DNA of 64,000 nucleotides from Cycas panzhihuaensis (taxonomy: Eukaryota; Cycadophyta). How positions within the stretch are numbered: the first letter of the stretch is position 1; each line of letters opens with the position of its first letter. A program made the translations under genes and the position numbers. Positions 48,302-60,806 of this stretch are shown piece after piece. The stretch is taken from contig CM041465.1 of assembly GCA_023213395.1 (NCBI GenBank), positions 77,569,741 through 77,633,740 of the forward strand. The letters run 5' to 3'. The notes under the pieces were generated by a model. It searched no databases. It had not been told where the DNA came from and was given only the letters and a program-made list of their open reading frames with translations.

Positions 48302-49600
48302 TCCCCCTGTTAATATAAATAAGGGATGAAGCAAAAATAACTACTTTACTAGTCAAGAGATCTATCCTTGTAGACTGATCCCTCCCTAAGGGGTGATCTT
48401 ACTGAGTGTTGATTGGTGATGTTCATCCAATAGCTCCTTGAATCGATTCACAACTCGGTTAGTGGTTGAAAAAGATTTTACTTGAAGCTTGCTTTCATAA
48501 AATACTTCTAATTAACTAGTATTTCACTTCTAATATTGATATATAATCTTGTATGTACTCTTCTCTTAAACTAAGAGTTTTTTTCATAAGTTAAAATATT
48601 TTATCAACTAAAGACGAGTCTAAATTGAACACAGGGTATGTACCATTAGCTCAATTCAATTGGTTAAAAAATATAGACTAAATATTACTTTGATGTAACT
48701 CTCTACCAAGTGTAGCTGTTATATTTAACTTGTTTAATAGCTTCTAATCTATGGGTGCAGTCATTATTTCATGGATAATTCAAATAGAAGGGATATTTTC
48801 ATGCAAAGAATCTTTGTCCTCCTCCATAGCTATTCTCTAAGAAGGATTCATTTACCATAATGAATTGAGAGCATGGGAGTAAATGACTTTTGTCATTTGA
48901 ATTCAACTAGTAGTTTAGATTTTAATGAACATTTTTATTACATCCTCAGTTATGACCAATAATAACTTAGAGGAGGTTGCCATCTATTCAATGAGTAACT
49001 AGTGGTTTTTATTACTTTTTACTTCATCTTCCTCTTAGAGCTCGACCTTTGTAGGATTAAGAGATGTCATGAAGGGTGAGTAACAAACATTTAATAGTAG
49101 AGACTTATCTAACTAGTATGTCAATACTTCATTAATATTTATATCCTAACAATGAAGAAGCTTTTGTATCATCAGATCTCTTAGTCTATAGGTATGACTA
49201 TTTCCATAGTATTTGACAAAATCTCTTTTATGATTATGGTTAGATTTTTTCAACTGTTTGTCAGATATTAATGCATTTGTGATATATCCAAAGAAATTTT
49301 TAATGGAAGGCTTTCAAATAGTGCATATTTCATGTGGCATCACACTTTAAACTATAGAGATTGGAATCTAGTTCATCATATGAATAGTGGTTCTCATAAC
49401 TTTTATCCCAAAATTAGATGTCATATATTGTGTTTGTACCATACACAATACCATGTCGATTAAGGTACTATATTTCTGAATGGCAACTCCATTATGTGGG
49501 ATTAACTCAATATCATGATTAGAATAGAACTTAGAAATGTGATTGTCATTGGCTTTTTCAGTATTGCTTCTTAACAATTTTATCTAATTTTCACATATCT
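48302..49600 (-). pseudogene. copia integrase fragment and unreadable pol remnant
   Basis: On the minus strand 49577-49368 reads NHISKFYSNHDIELIPHNGV and then STLIDMVLCMVQTQYM. This is the end of the copia integrase catalytic core (the H-G-I...N-G-V-A-E-R...M segment, with the catalytic E position replaced by A-I-Q-K text). Protease and the first part of integrase are missing between this and gag, indicating a deletion. From 49300 down to 48302 the RT motifs cannot be traced with confidence. Confidence 0.55.
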
Positions 49601-50700
49601 TTTCAACTGTTGCTTTAAATTATTTTATTTTTTATGTATCTTTCACTTGTGACTTATCTTTGGGAGAGTATACCCAAGTATCTTGACTTGAAAGAAGATT
49701 TAGATTCATTATAGGTGTATACCATAGACAACCACATTTCACTACGAGTATTTTAATATTTTTGACTGGTACCACATTATCATTATTGAGTATGACATTT
49801 ATCTCACTAAAATTTTGTTTTAATATATTAGAACTTTGCTTACTAGGAGAGATATATTGTTGTGCACTTGAGTTAGTTGATACTCACACATAATAAGTTG
49901 CAATCTTCTCCTTTCTATTAGCCTTCCTTAAGTTCTTTTTCCTCACCCAATAGTCCTTTTCCTTGTGATCCATCCTTTTATAATAGGTACATGTATTGTT
50001 ATATTTATTCTTCTTCTCTTTATTGGTACCCTCTTTATGTAAGTATTTATCCCTATCTTTATTCTTATTCTTTTGAACTTTTAAGGATAGGACATGACTA
50101 ATATCAGTAGAACCTATAAACCCATGATGTTTAAGCTTAACTTTCTCTATAAGAAGTAACTCATTTAACTTCTAAAATGAAGTATCTTGTAACATCTTAT
50201 CAACATTATACATAACTGCTGGTCACTTGTTAATTATAATTGTGAATAGGATTTTATCACTAATTAGGTATTCTTCTATTCCCTTTAGATTATTCCTAAT
50301 ATTAGTCAACTTATTCAAATAGGTGCTGATGTTGCTCTCATCCTTAATATAGGAGCTAAATAGTTCACCCAGTAAGATGACCAAACTGTTTATCTTATTT
50401 TGTTTAAACATGTCATATAGGGTCTTCCAAATGTCATGTGGCATATTAAACTTATGGACAAGTGCCCTCTGATCTAGGGCAAGAAAGAGCTTTAGTAGAC
50501 TAGTGGCATGAAGCTACTTTCTTTATGTTAGTTTATCTAGTTTAATGTCAAGTTTGCCTTCTTTTTTCTTGAGTGGAGCCTTATAAGTTAGGTCCCAAAG
50601 CTCCTAGACCATCAATATGAGCTCTATGTTGGACTTCTACTCCTTGAAATTAGTGTTGTCAATGATCACTTACATCAATAAGGTTGTTTTAGTGTCCATA
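49601..50700 (-). pseudogene. copia gag, broken
   Basis: Minus-strand 50444-50223 reads MPHDIWKTLYDMFKQNKINS, then ISTYLNKLTNIRNNLKGIEE and ISDKILFTIIIN. This matches the UBN2-type copia gag core (A-x-x-x-W-x-x-L...Y-x-x-x-x-x-x-L...L-x-x-L-P). Near 49995-49950 CTYYKRMDHKEKDYW stands where the zinc knuckle belongs, with only the first C and the H of C-C-H-C kept. Gag forms the virus-like particle. Stops occur on both sides of the 73-codon open stretch. Confidence 0.65.
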
Positions 50701-52063
50701 TATATAGATACTTTGAATTTACTTCCAGTTTTAATGTTAATCAAAGAAATAATGCATAAAAAAAAAAAAAACACTTTTTAATGCTATAAACTTCTCGACG
50801 AAGGTAGTATACTCTAAGCATAAACGCCACATATTACCAGGTCAAATCTAGATAAGATAATTACTGAATAAACATTGTAAAGTGTGTTAAAAAATAATAA
50901 ATCACTTTATCTTTAAAGTTTCAAGTATATATATTGAATTAAGAATATTTAAAAGAATATTCTCTTTGACTCCTCTAAAGTCGTGCAAATCATATTTTGT
51001 AAAAAATATCATTAATATCTATTAATCACCCCTTCAAACTATACTAAAATATTAGAAACATTAATTAAATGATATTTATTTAATTTATATCATTTTGTTC
51101 TTCAATATACAAATGACGGTGATAGTTTCTACACATGATAGATTTTTTGACAACGTGCGATTATTTTTTATAGAAATATTAAAAATATGTAGTAAAAGAA
51201 ATTTAGATAATTAATTTAGTGATTCACATGCCTTTAATTTTTGTCAAATAATTATAATACATCAATATTATATTAAGATAGGATTTATTCTTAAATGATA
51301 ACATCTCTTTTTATGCAATAAAGATGATAACATCATATTCACATGTGATTTAATTTGTATGCCTCTTATTCGTGTAGGTTACATGACAATGGTTTAGATA
51401 AACTAATCTTGTAGTCCTCTATTATGTCATGGATTATAGAGGTGATGGCGATTCCTTCATGCACAACTTGATAATAATCAATCTTTGATGTTTACTAAAA
51501 TATGATTTTGGTATTTTATTGATATATTAATATCCCTTTATGTTTTTTTTATATATTATTATAATGCTTTGGAAGAGGCAAAAGAGTTGTTGTGAAGTTG
51601 CAGCATTGTGTACATCTTTCAAGTCCTCTTAGATTATTTCGAATAAAGTCAAACAAGTAGATTCTTCTTCAAACTCCCACAGTTCATGCATCAACCAATC
51701 TATTTATAAAAAAACTACCTATTTTATATTGTACAACTTTAATTTGAAGCCCAACACAACTAAATGGTTCCCAACTTCTTCAAAACTTGCCCAAAATTAC
51801 TTTTGTGATATCCAATCTGAGCCCAATATTGTTGTATAGCTTTTGTTGATGCCTAATGTCACTGTATTACTTCTATTATAGGTGCCATAATCATATAAGG
51901 TGCCTAATGTATTTTAGCAACTTCAGATGGTCTCTTTTTTCAGTGTCAGCATGATCTATGGATCTCTAATCTTTGAATTTGACCAATTAGTGACAAACTC
52001 ACTTATTTTAATCTCATATTTGAGTTCTAACATTATTCCTTGCTTTCTCAAGCTCTGATACCA
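50701..52063 (-). other. Leader/5' region of minus-strand copia element
   Basis: Non-coding apart from the likely gag start. It contains an A-rich tract at 50757-50772 and the primer-site complement CTCTGATACCA ending at 52063. An older insertion could be hidden in it, since it is long for a copia leader. Confidence 0.4.
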
Positions 52064-52497
52064 TGTAAAGGTTTATGTATATATAGGTTGTAGGTCAGGC
52101 GTTAAATTAATCAGAAGTAGGGATTATTATATACATGCTAGGAACATACACAAGGAGACTTAAACACTAGATTTATCGTGAAAAACTCTTAAGAGAGAAT
52201 ACCCACCAACATAATGTTTAATATATTAAAATAAAGTAATAACATAGTATTTCAAGGGTGAGATGGAACACGGGTAGATTTGATGAGAACACATTGATCT
52301 GAGCTGATTGATTGGAATACCAAGGGGTTACATTTAAATACACCCTAAAATGATGTCGTAACCCTTTGTATATGGATGCAATTCTTTATCATACATGTTC
52401 ATATAAGGATGCATCCCTCCTTTATAACTATTTATGATAATTATTCCCTAATGAAGTATTAAGTATATAGTTGGCCTAAGTTAACTATCGTTAACAT
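52064..52497 (-). repeat. 5' LTR of minus-strand copia element (434 bp)
   Basis: Plus-strand start TGTAAAGGTTTATGTATATA, end CGTTAACA. It is the unbroken counterpart of 43647-43918 plus 48141-48301, and shows the pre-insertion sequence ATTTAAATACACCC at the site where the other LTR was split. Confidence 0.8.
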
Positions 52498-52568
52498 TGT
52501 GAATTTATTTTGTCCCTCTTATTATGTACAAAAGTTTTATAAATTATGAGTTACAAGTTTAAGTCATT

Positions 52569-52998
52569 TATTAAGTAACCTCTTAATGTTAGCAACATAT
52601 AAGCATCTGATTGCATGGTTAAGTTTGAGAAGGTTAATGTTAATTATTTAATTGCATGTTAAAGTGAAAAAGATTAATGTCAATTATTAATTTATCTGTA
52701 TAGGCCACATATCTCCACTAATGAGATTAAAGGTTACATAGTTCACCTATACGATGTTAGGAAAACTGACCACCTTTGTTTAATTAAGGCTAAACATTTG
52801 TAAAGAGATCTCTTATATCATAACCTTATCTTGTGAGATTGTGCTTACATACATCTTATCTTTTGGTGTTCTTTAAGCTTTATTGCATTATTCTCTTATA
52901 CTTTTGATGTAATCTAAGTTATTGAACTATTAATAAAAATCTATTATACTCTCTTTTTTATCATAAGATTCCATTGGTTGTTGGTTAGATTTGTATCA
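52569..52998 (+). repeat. 5' LTR of gypsy element (430 bp)
   Basis: Aligns with 58520-58957 throughout, e.g. TTTGTAAAGAGAT, TACATCTTATCTTTT and CTCTTATACTTTTGATGTAA. The first two bases are TA instead of TG. It ends TTTGTATCA. Confidence 0.85.
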
Positions 52999-54640
52999 AG
53001 TGGTATCAATGTGAGTTGCAAAGATCTAGCAAGAGCATTGAAAGCTATAAAAAAGGGAATTTTTTCTTCCCTCTTAGTGATTTATAAAATCTTTCTTTAT
53101 AACTAGTTTCATTTTAAAGTTCTAATCAATTTTGCTACTCTATGTTAGTCATTTACAATCAAGTAATATAGTTTAAATCCTAAGTCCCACCCTCCCTTTT
53201 CTTAGAGTTTAGGTAGATACTCTATAGTGGGGGTCTATAAAAATCACAAGGATTTGTTATTTTCAATTAATCACAATTACATATAAGCTTTTATTTGAAA
53301 TGAGATACAGATTGTGCCAATACCTAGGCCTTAAATAGAACTCGGCTACAAAATTAAGTCTCCATGTACATTTAGGTATATAGGAGGACACTTATAGGTC
53401 CCCTTATTAGTTTTAGCATAGGAAGACTATTGTTTATTTGTCCCTCAATGGTACATAGGTTAGTGAATAGTTCTCAAAAGTTGCCCTACTTGAATACCCC
53501 TACATGATTGTAAACCTTATGGGTACAAATATTTCTCTACAAGTAGTGCCCTAAGATATCGGGTCAAGTCATAGTAATAACAAGAAAGTTTATCATAGGG
53601 CCTACAAAGCTAAACACTCCTTTGTTAAGGTCTGGTAAGTGCCCTTATCACCTGTACAACATTTATTATATACACATTTCATACAAAGATCTAAAGATTA
53701 TTGTATTTCTATCAATACTATTAGAAAATTATTACATATTTTGACTATAAGATTAAAGAAATGACTATGACCTTTATCGAATTTAAATTAGAAAAAATAC
53801 TCCTTACAAATACCACTATAATCAATAAGGTGATCATACAAAAAAAAAAAAAAAGAGTAATAAGACTATAAAATTAGAGCATTCATTATATTTCTGCAAA
53901 ATTTATACAATTCAACTTTTAAGATTTTAAAATAATTAACATCTAAAAACACAACAATGGAGATTTTATCAAAACCTTTAGTATCATCTATGTCTTGCCT
54001 AGTCCATATTCGAGTCAATGTTCACTTCACTTGAGTCCAACCCATATTAGAGTTAATATTTAGTTTAGTTGAGTTTAGTATTTTAGACCCTTAATTTCTT
54101 AGTCAGTCCTCTTCAGTCCAACCAAAAAAAGAAGAAGAAGAAGAAAGAGGCATAACTTTGCTAATACTTCTCAAATTCAAATGAGACTTGACACCAAAAA
54201 AATAAGTCCATGATCCTTAAGTGACCATAAAAATTCATACATCTTATTTTGATCATTTCATCATGTTGATTAGTCTCCATTAGGTCATTTTTAACTATCA
54301 TTTTTAGGGAAAATTGACCTACAAGCATCCCTATGGGCTTTGCATGCCTCAATTTTCTACTTACCACTCACCTATAACATCTTAATGAGCTCATCGTGCT
54401 TGTACAAATGCACTGGGTGATTTTTGTACTCCAATTTTAGGGTCAACAATCTATAAACACCTTACATACCATCCTTTCGCCCCTTCCTTTTCCCCTTTCA
54501 TATATTCCCATTTCTTTAACACCTATTTTACTTATCTTTCCCTATTTGATCAAAACCTATTTTGTCTTATTTCTCTCGTTTCTTATATCCCTTTCTTCTT
54601 ACTATATCCCACTTCATTAAGACCTTTTCTATCTTTTATA
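52999..54640 (+). other. Leader of gypsy element
   Basis: Primer site at 53001, then 1.6 kb without supported coding. It includes A-runs at 53839-53854 and an (AAG)n stretch near 54127-54150. Confidence 0.45.
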
Positions 54641-55790
54641 AATGATAGCACCACCAAACTAATTTGAGTGGCTCTCATCTTTGGAAATATAATTCCTTAC
54701 TATGAAGGATATGTATAAATATGATACATCTAAGCTCTTAATGGACCTTATGAATCTAGTCAAAGAGGTTGCAACCAAACATGTCCAACTCTCCACTTTT
54801 TTGTGATGTTTACCTCTAACTCCATAAATATCTCACAAGGTAAAATTTTATAAGGTAGAACCCCATCTCCCCAGTATTTACATCAACAAATATTTAATTA
54901 TAAGATCAATATATCAATATTTAATCTAGACCTTAATAAGGATGAAGTTTATAATTGGATTAGTAAACTGAATTTATACTTTACAATTAATTAGAGGTCC
55001 TAAATTGATTAATAGATATTTTCCTCCATTAACTTAAAAGGAAAAGTCCATCACTAGTATAACTAGTAGACTTAGGAATAACCAACAAATTAAACATAGG
55101 ATTAATTTTGTAAATAATTCTTCAAACAATATGAGAAGACATGGAGCTAGTCGATTTTTAACCAACTTACTTGGTTAAGATAATAAACTTTAGTAGAAGC
55201 ATATACTAATGAGTTCTAGGTTATTCATAATAGAGTTACCCAAAATCTTGATAAGTAAATACTAATTGAAATATGCATAGTTAGTCTCAAAGAAAGGATT
55301 CAAATGAGACTAAGGAATAACTAGCCCCCTAGTCTTAGAGATGCCATCAATATAACCATGGCAATTAAAGTTTAGTTTATAGTAGAGTAAGTATCTAACT
55401 TTAGAAGAGACTCAATATGGTCTAGTTGCATAAGGCTAATATATCCATATAGGCCCCTAAGGTTTCAAGTAGAGAACCCTCAACAATAACCAATAGAATG
55501 ACTAACAACAAAATAGTCATCAATACTAGTATAGATACCTATATCTGAGGCAGACAAACATAGGGAAGTTGGCCTATGCAGATAGTGCATAGAAAAATAG
55601 TTCCAAGGCATGATAAAGTATGTAAACCTAAAAGAGTAGTATTCACCATTGACATCGATTTTTATTTCAAGATGAAATAGAACATAAACCATTATTGAAA
55701 ACCTTCCTACCACTTGAACCCATACTTAAAGACTCCTTATCTATTATTTTCTCTTTTTCCTATCCTGGTCTATTATAAATAAGAAGGATC
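54641..55790 (+). pseudogene. gypsy gag, broken
   Basis: Weakly readable. FEWLSSLEI, MKDMYKYDTSKLLMDLMNLV, then YINKYLI and YFPPLT lie where the capsid region would be. A serine/arginine/asparagine-rich segment (SSNNMRRHGASRF, about 55115-55155) follows. No zinc knuckle was found. The identification rests mainly on position before protease. Confidence 0.4.
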
Positions 55791-56060
55791 CTAAGGAAGA
55801 CTCCCATTACAATTTTGATTGATAGTGGTATAACATTAAACTTTATAGATATTACAGTATCTAGATAACTAAAATTTTATATTGAGCTAAAAATAAATTT
55901 TAATTATTCTTTACAGAGCCACTTCACCCTTCATTATGTAGGAGTTATTTGAAACCTCTAAGTCCAAATCAACACATATAAACTCAAGTTAGATTTTTAT
56001 ATCTTATACATTGGGGGATTAGATGCCATCCTAAGAGTCCAATATTTCTAAATATTAGTT
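55791..56060 (+). pseudogene. gypsy aspartic protease, broken
   Basis: The frame reads ILIDSGITLNFIDI, with the catalytic D-S-G intact at 55821-55829, the usual hydrophobic-hydrophobic-D-S-G-x-x-x-N-F-I signature. Stops follow within 15 codons. The enzyme would process the gag-pol polyprotein. Confidence 0.65.
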
Positions 56061-56399
56061 ACTTATAGTGCTAATATTTATCCAAATAATCTATTTATAA
56101 TATTTAAAGATTAGTATGGTCAAACTCATATACTATACAGTCTCTAGTCACTGCCAAACAAAGTTATTTCGCCCAAGTAGATGAGAAAGAAACTCAATGG
56201 TAGTGTCAGATATATTGTGACCTCAATAGCATTTAACTATAATTAGAAGTCAGCTTGCATATCTAAACCACTCAAATTTAGTACCAATTCATCTTTACCC
56301 TTTTACTTAGTAGCCTTCTCCTAGATTGTAAATTTTACTGTACTATAGAACTCAAGAACCCCCATAACCTTATCAACTATGTCTATGCCAAAATTATCA

Positions 56400-57620
56400 C
56401 TTTCAAAAGAATGAGATTAAGTTCATTACTAATTAACTCATATACATAGGAATAATATAGCCTAGTAAAAGCCCTTATGCAATCCCTATTGCGATAGTTT
56501 ACATAAAAGATGGTTCTTTTTAGCTTTATGTTGATTATAGAGAACTCAACAAAATCATCATTAAGAAAAAGTTCTCCACGCCTAGATTGATGATATGTTG
56601 GATGAGATCCATAGAGCCATAATTTTTTCTAAATTAGGCTTGCAATTTAGATACTATCAAATACTAATAGTGCCTAAAGACAAGCAAAAAATGACTTTTA
56701 AACTTACCATATCCAGTTCAAGTTTTAGGTTATGTAATTTGGGCTATGTAATGTTCTTGCCATCTTCCAAGCCCTTGCCAATAATATTTTTACACCTTAT
56801 ATTTACAAATTCATTATTATCTTCTTTAATGATATACTAATTTATAGTATCAACATGTCCTTACATCTCCAATATTTAGAAACCACCCTTCAAATTCTTG
56901 AGCAAAATCAATTATATACTAAGAAGTTAAATTGTGAATTTGTTAAAACTGAACTATAGTACTTGGATCACATTATTTCCATAAGAGGTGTATGAGTTCA
57001 TCCATATAAAATATCACTCATCACTAAGTGGCCCATACCAAAGAACCTCACCTAATTATGGGCCTTCCTTAGACTAACTAGCTTTTATCATCATTCCATC
57101 ATAAATTATGCCTCCATAGCATCCCCCCATTAACAAATTTACTTTGTAAGGATTCCTTCCAATGGTTACCAAGTACTGATGATGCTTTCAACTATTTGAA
57201 AGTATTTATGTTAACCATACCAATCCTTACCACCCTAAATATTTTCTAGCCTTTTCAATTAGAATATAATGCTTTAAGTATTGGGTTAGGGTTGTCCTCA
57301 TGCAAAATTTCCACCCAATCATATTTGAAAATTCTAAGCTTAAAGAGAATGAGTGTAGGTTATCAACCTATTAAAAAGAAATGAGGGTCATTTTACATGT
57401 AATAGATAAGTCGTGCTAATATCAACTTTTATATAAGTTTACCATTTTGACCAATCATCATAGTCTTCAATGCCTATTAGACTAACCAATTTTGTTTGAA
57501 GAACAAGCCAAGTGGGTTGATAGATTACAAGACTTTGACTTCAACATCTTATATAAGAAGGGAAAGGACAACATTATTATAGATGCCCTTTCTTATCTTC
57601 CATCTAAACCTACCATCCAA
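56400..57620 (+). pseudogene. gypsy reverse transcriptase and RNase H, broken
   Basis: LYVDYRELNKIIIKKKFSTP (about 56520-56580), DMLDEIHRAIIFSKLGLQFR and KDKQKMTFKL match RT. Motif A has G in place of the catalytic aspartate (F-S-K-L-G-L). Motif C reads F-F-N-D at 56822-56833, again with N for the first D. Later, YWVRVVLMQNFHPIIFENSK and LYKFTILTNHHSL mark RNase H, and RLQDFDFNILYKKGKDNIII the segment before integrase. Frameshifts are frequent. Doubly dead catalytically. Confidence 0.75.
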
Positions 57621-58110
57621 GCCATCTCTATGCCCTAACCTTCCTAGTTATAAGACTTAGTTGAAGATAATAAATCTCAACCTAACTTTACCACATGGGT
57701 TAATAAAGTTTAGAGTCATAAATATTGGACTTTATAGAATAATTATATTTTCTACTATAATCATATTTTTGTTCACATGATATCATTATTTATTTACCAT
57801 ATGTTGTCCAAATATCATAATACCCTCGAGATTTGATAAAATATATCATTAGATTTAGTTAGTTTTTTATTAGCTCCATATGAAGTCTATTATCCTCATA
57901 TATGTATCCTAATATAATAAATGTTAATGCAATAAGGTGGATACTAAGGCCAATTAGGCCTACTTCAACCCCTAAAAATTCTTCAAGGTAAATGGAAAGA
58001 CATTGCTATGGATTTTATCATTGGGCTCCTATTATCATTTAGGTATAGTTTTATTTGGGTTATCATAGATCACTTGACAAATATGCTTATTTCATACTTA
58101 TCTATACTAA
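57621..58110 (+). pseudogene. gypsy integrase N-terminal part, truncated
   Basis: After the RNase H linker, ILQGKWKDIAMDFIIGLLLS (57980-58040) and WVIIDHLTNMLISYL (about 58055-58100) match the start of the integrase core (W-x-x-I-S-M-D-F-I...V-V-V-D-R-L-x-K). The coding similarity ends at about 58110, where a G-run and T-run occur. Confidence 0.6.
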
Positions 58111-58519
58111 ATAGGAGAAGGGTGGGGGGTGGGGGGTACTTGTTTTTTTTTTTTAAGATAAAAAATACATATAATTGAATTATAAACTTAAATATAATAT
58201 AAGGAGCTAAAGAGCCTAGAGATTAAGTGGATGTACTTACTCAATCTTTTACATGATGTGCATATAACATAGCAAAATTAGAGTGTAGATTTTTCTTGAC
58301 TTTTTTTCAAAGAGAAGTGAAACGAGAATTGTAAGATAGTCATAGTAGAATATCCTTTCTTATATGCTCAAAAGTTTGATTAAGGGACATGACTATTTTT
58401 TGAAAATAAGCTATGGTATGAATTTTCTAAATTTCATACAAGGTGGTCTTAAGAAGAAGAAATTAGAGGTTTATCAAGTGTTGGTGAGCTAGTGGGGGAA
58501 GGGTGTTAGAGGGGGTGCT
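58111..58519 (+). other. Non-coding tail with G-rich tract and polypurine tract
   Basis: 58112-58136 is a purine tract with three G-runs (GGGTGGGGGGTGGGGGG), then T12 at 58143-58154. Directly before the 3' LTR is a second purine/G-rich tract (GTGGGGGAAGGGTGTTAGAG and following), the functional polypurine tract by position. Confidence 0.55.
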
Positions 58520-58957
58520 TGTTAAGTAATCTCCCATGCTTAGTGGCACATAAGCATCCAATTATATAATTAAGTTAGAGAAGGTTAATGTCAATTATCT
58601 GATTGTATGGTCAAGGTGAAGAAGGTTAATATTAATTATTAATTTATATGCATAGCTTAGATATATTCACTAATGATATTAAAGGTTATATATTTCACCA
58701 ATATGATGCTAGGAAAAGCTATTACTTTGTTTACTTAAGGCTGAGCATTTGTAAAGAGATATATTGTGCCATAATCTTGTCTCATGAGATTATACTTATG
58801 TACATCTTATCTTTTAATATTCTTTAAACTTCCTTGCTCTCTTCTCTTATACTTTTGATGTAATTTGAGCTATTGAAGTGTTAATAAATATCTATTGTGC
58901 TCTTTTTTCCTCCATAAGTTTCCATTAGTGTGAAAATTGTTGGTCGGATTTATATCA
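58520..58957 (+). repeat. 3' LTR of gypsy element (438 bp)
   Basis: Starts TGTTAAGTAATCTCCCATGC and ends TTTATATCA, followed by TCATT. Counterpart of 52569-52998. Confidence 0.85.
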
Positions 58958-58962
58958 TCATT

Positions 58963-60775
58963 TGTTTATTATAATAGTAGTGTGTAAGTAGATTCACAGT
59001 ATATTCTCTATAATTCATACATTTAGTGGGTTGTAGTTATATAAGTGCATTATAACGGATATACAGTAGCCACAGGTACATGGGTCCCCAATAAGAGGGT
59101 TACATTATTCTAATCCTTTTGTGGTGGAAGCTGTTTGTTATTATCTCATAATTATAAATTGCATTATTTCTAAGTATGTTAGTTAGGTTATTACCTTGAA
59201 AAAAAAAAAAATGATTTCTTTTTTGTTGAATATGATGATTCTATTATATTACAAGTAGTTATAACAAAACTAATATAGAAAAATATCAATCTTCTCTATC
59301 CTTATAGATACAACTTAAATCAAAAGTACTCATATAGGCTACAATCAAAATAGATGAAAGGGTTTTTAGAGAGTAAATAAAAGTAGGTTAAAGTAGGGTT
59401 TCCTCATCCATAATGACCCTTATTATAATGATCCTCTCTAAGGCACTAGCCTTTGTGGCTAGGGTCCAAATCAACACATTGTCACTAATAATCACTATGG
59501 GGCCAATCATCCTCCTTGTAATTCCATATACAATATAATACTTCCACCTTAAGAATATACTAAGATTAAAGGTTTAGGAGAGCAACTTATTACCCTCAAG
59601 TAGACTAACATCCCACTCATAGGACTTAGAAATGATAAGTTTAGTAAACGTATGGACTAAGACTAAGTATACTTATCTAAGGGCCGAACCAAATAAGGTG
59701 CACATGACTTTCTTACTAGCAAGAGAGATTATAATGCTTAAATTTAGCCAATATATAATTAATTAGTTGCCCAATATGGATGAATTACTAAGTAAATGAA
59801 CCCCTTTTGGCTTTAAGAGGATTTCTCTATAACCTTTCAAATGTTCTACCAAATACTCTTTTATTACTATTAAATATCCAACTCTTTTTATGGTTACCAC
59901 TAACCTATAGATGAGAGTAGTTAGAATAATGGTATTATGCCATATACCATTATTCTAACTATTTATCCATCCTAGAATCTTTTATGTTGAGCCTTTTGGC
60001 CTTAAACCATTGAATATGGTTTAAAGAAGTCCATCCTTCTAGAGTAAATAGGACCATAAAATGGAATGTGTTTCAACTAACTATGCCCTCTTTTGACATC
60101 AACTAGGTCCCATAACTTACCTTATTTATTATTAGGTCTCAATCGCATGATTGTATAATAATTTAGTGGACTACTTAGCATGATGGTTAAATGGTTTTAT
60201 ATTAATTGTGCTTATGCTTGACCAATATCACTAATGATGTAAAGATCCAAAAGCACCTAATAAAATTATATTATTCCAGTTCCTTTCAAAGCTCCCTCTT
60301 ACTTTCATGATTACGCTCTTTCTAGCTTGTCTTTGACATGTTAAATCTTACTTTCTTACTTATTTTGTCCCTTTAAGTTTCCCTTTGTATTTCATGCATC
60401 CCTCTATTGCTTTCAAATCTCACTTTTTGACCATTTACTATTTGATTTTTTTGTGATTTTCTAATGAAATCCTCAAATTTTAACACTATTTGATAGGTTC
60501 TATTTTTACTATAGGTTGTATTTTTTGGCTTATTAGAAAATGTGACCTGTCTCTTAGAATATGATCTATTCATAATTAAAAAGGTGACCTACCTACAGAT
60601 CACACATTTAGTGTATTTAGTATATCTTAGGCCACATTTTTGGAGTTACCCAAAAACATGACCTAATTTATAGAATGTGACATCCTTACAACTTAAAATG
60701 TGACCTACTCATTGGTTGTGTTTTTAGTATATTTGGTTATATTTTTCAATGTAGTTTGTGTTTTTCACAGAAGGT

Positions 60776-60806
<31 letters not shown>

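Larger units (their letters stand above)
43647..52497 (-). mobile_element. Ty1/copia LTR retrotransposon, minus strand, with nested insertion in its 3' LTR
   Basis: The 5' LTR is at 52064-52497. The matching 3' LTR is split into 43647-43918 and 48141-48301 by another LTR element. The primer site, read on the plus strand as CTCTGATACCA, ends just before 52064. A polypurine tract (TCCCCCTGTTAAT on the plus strand) follows 48301. gag and an integrase fragment are readable on the minus strand between, and most of protease and RT is deleted or unreadable. Outer flanks (GCGCA and TTGTG) do not match as a duplication. Confidence 0.75.
52569..58957 (+). mobile_element. Ty3/gypsy LTR retrotransposon, plus strand, decayed
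   Basis: LTRs at 52569-52998 and 58520-58957 with a perfect TCATT target duplication (52564-52568 and 58958-58962). A primer site (TGGTATCAA, 53001) follows the first LTR, and a purine tract precedes the second. The interior carries gag, protease, RT, RNase H and the beginning of integrase. Integrase stops at about 58110, and the remaining 400 bp are non-coding, so its C-terminal half is deleted. Confidence 0.8.
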
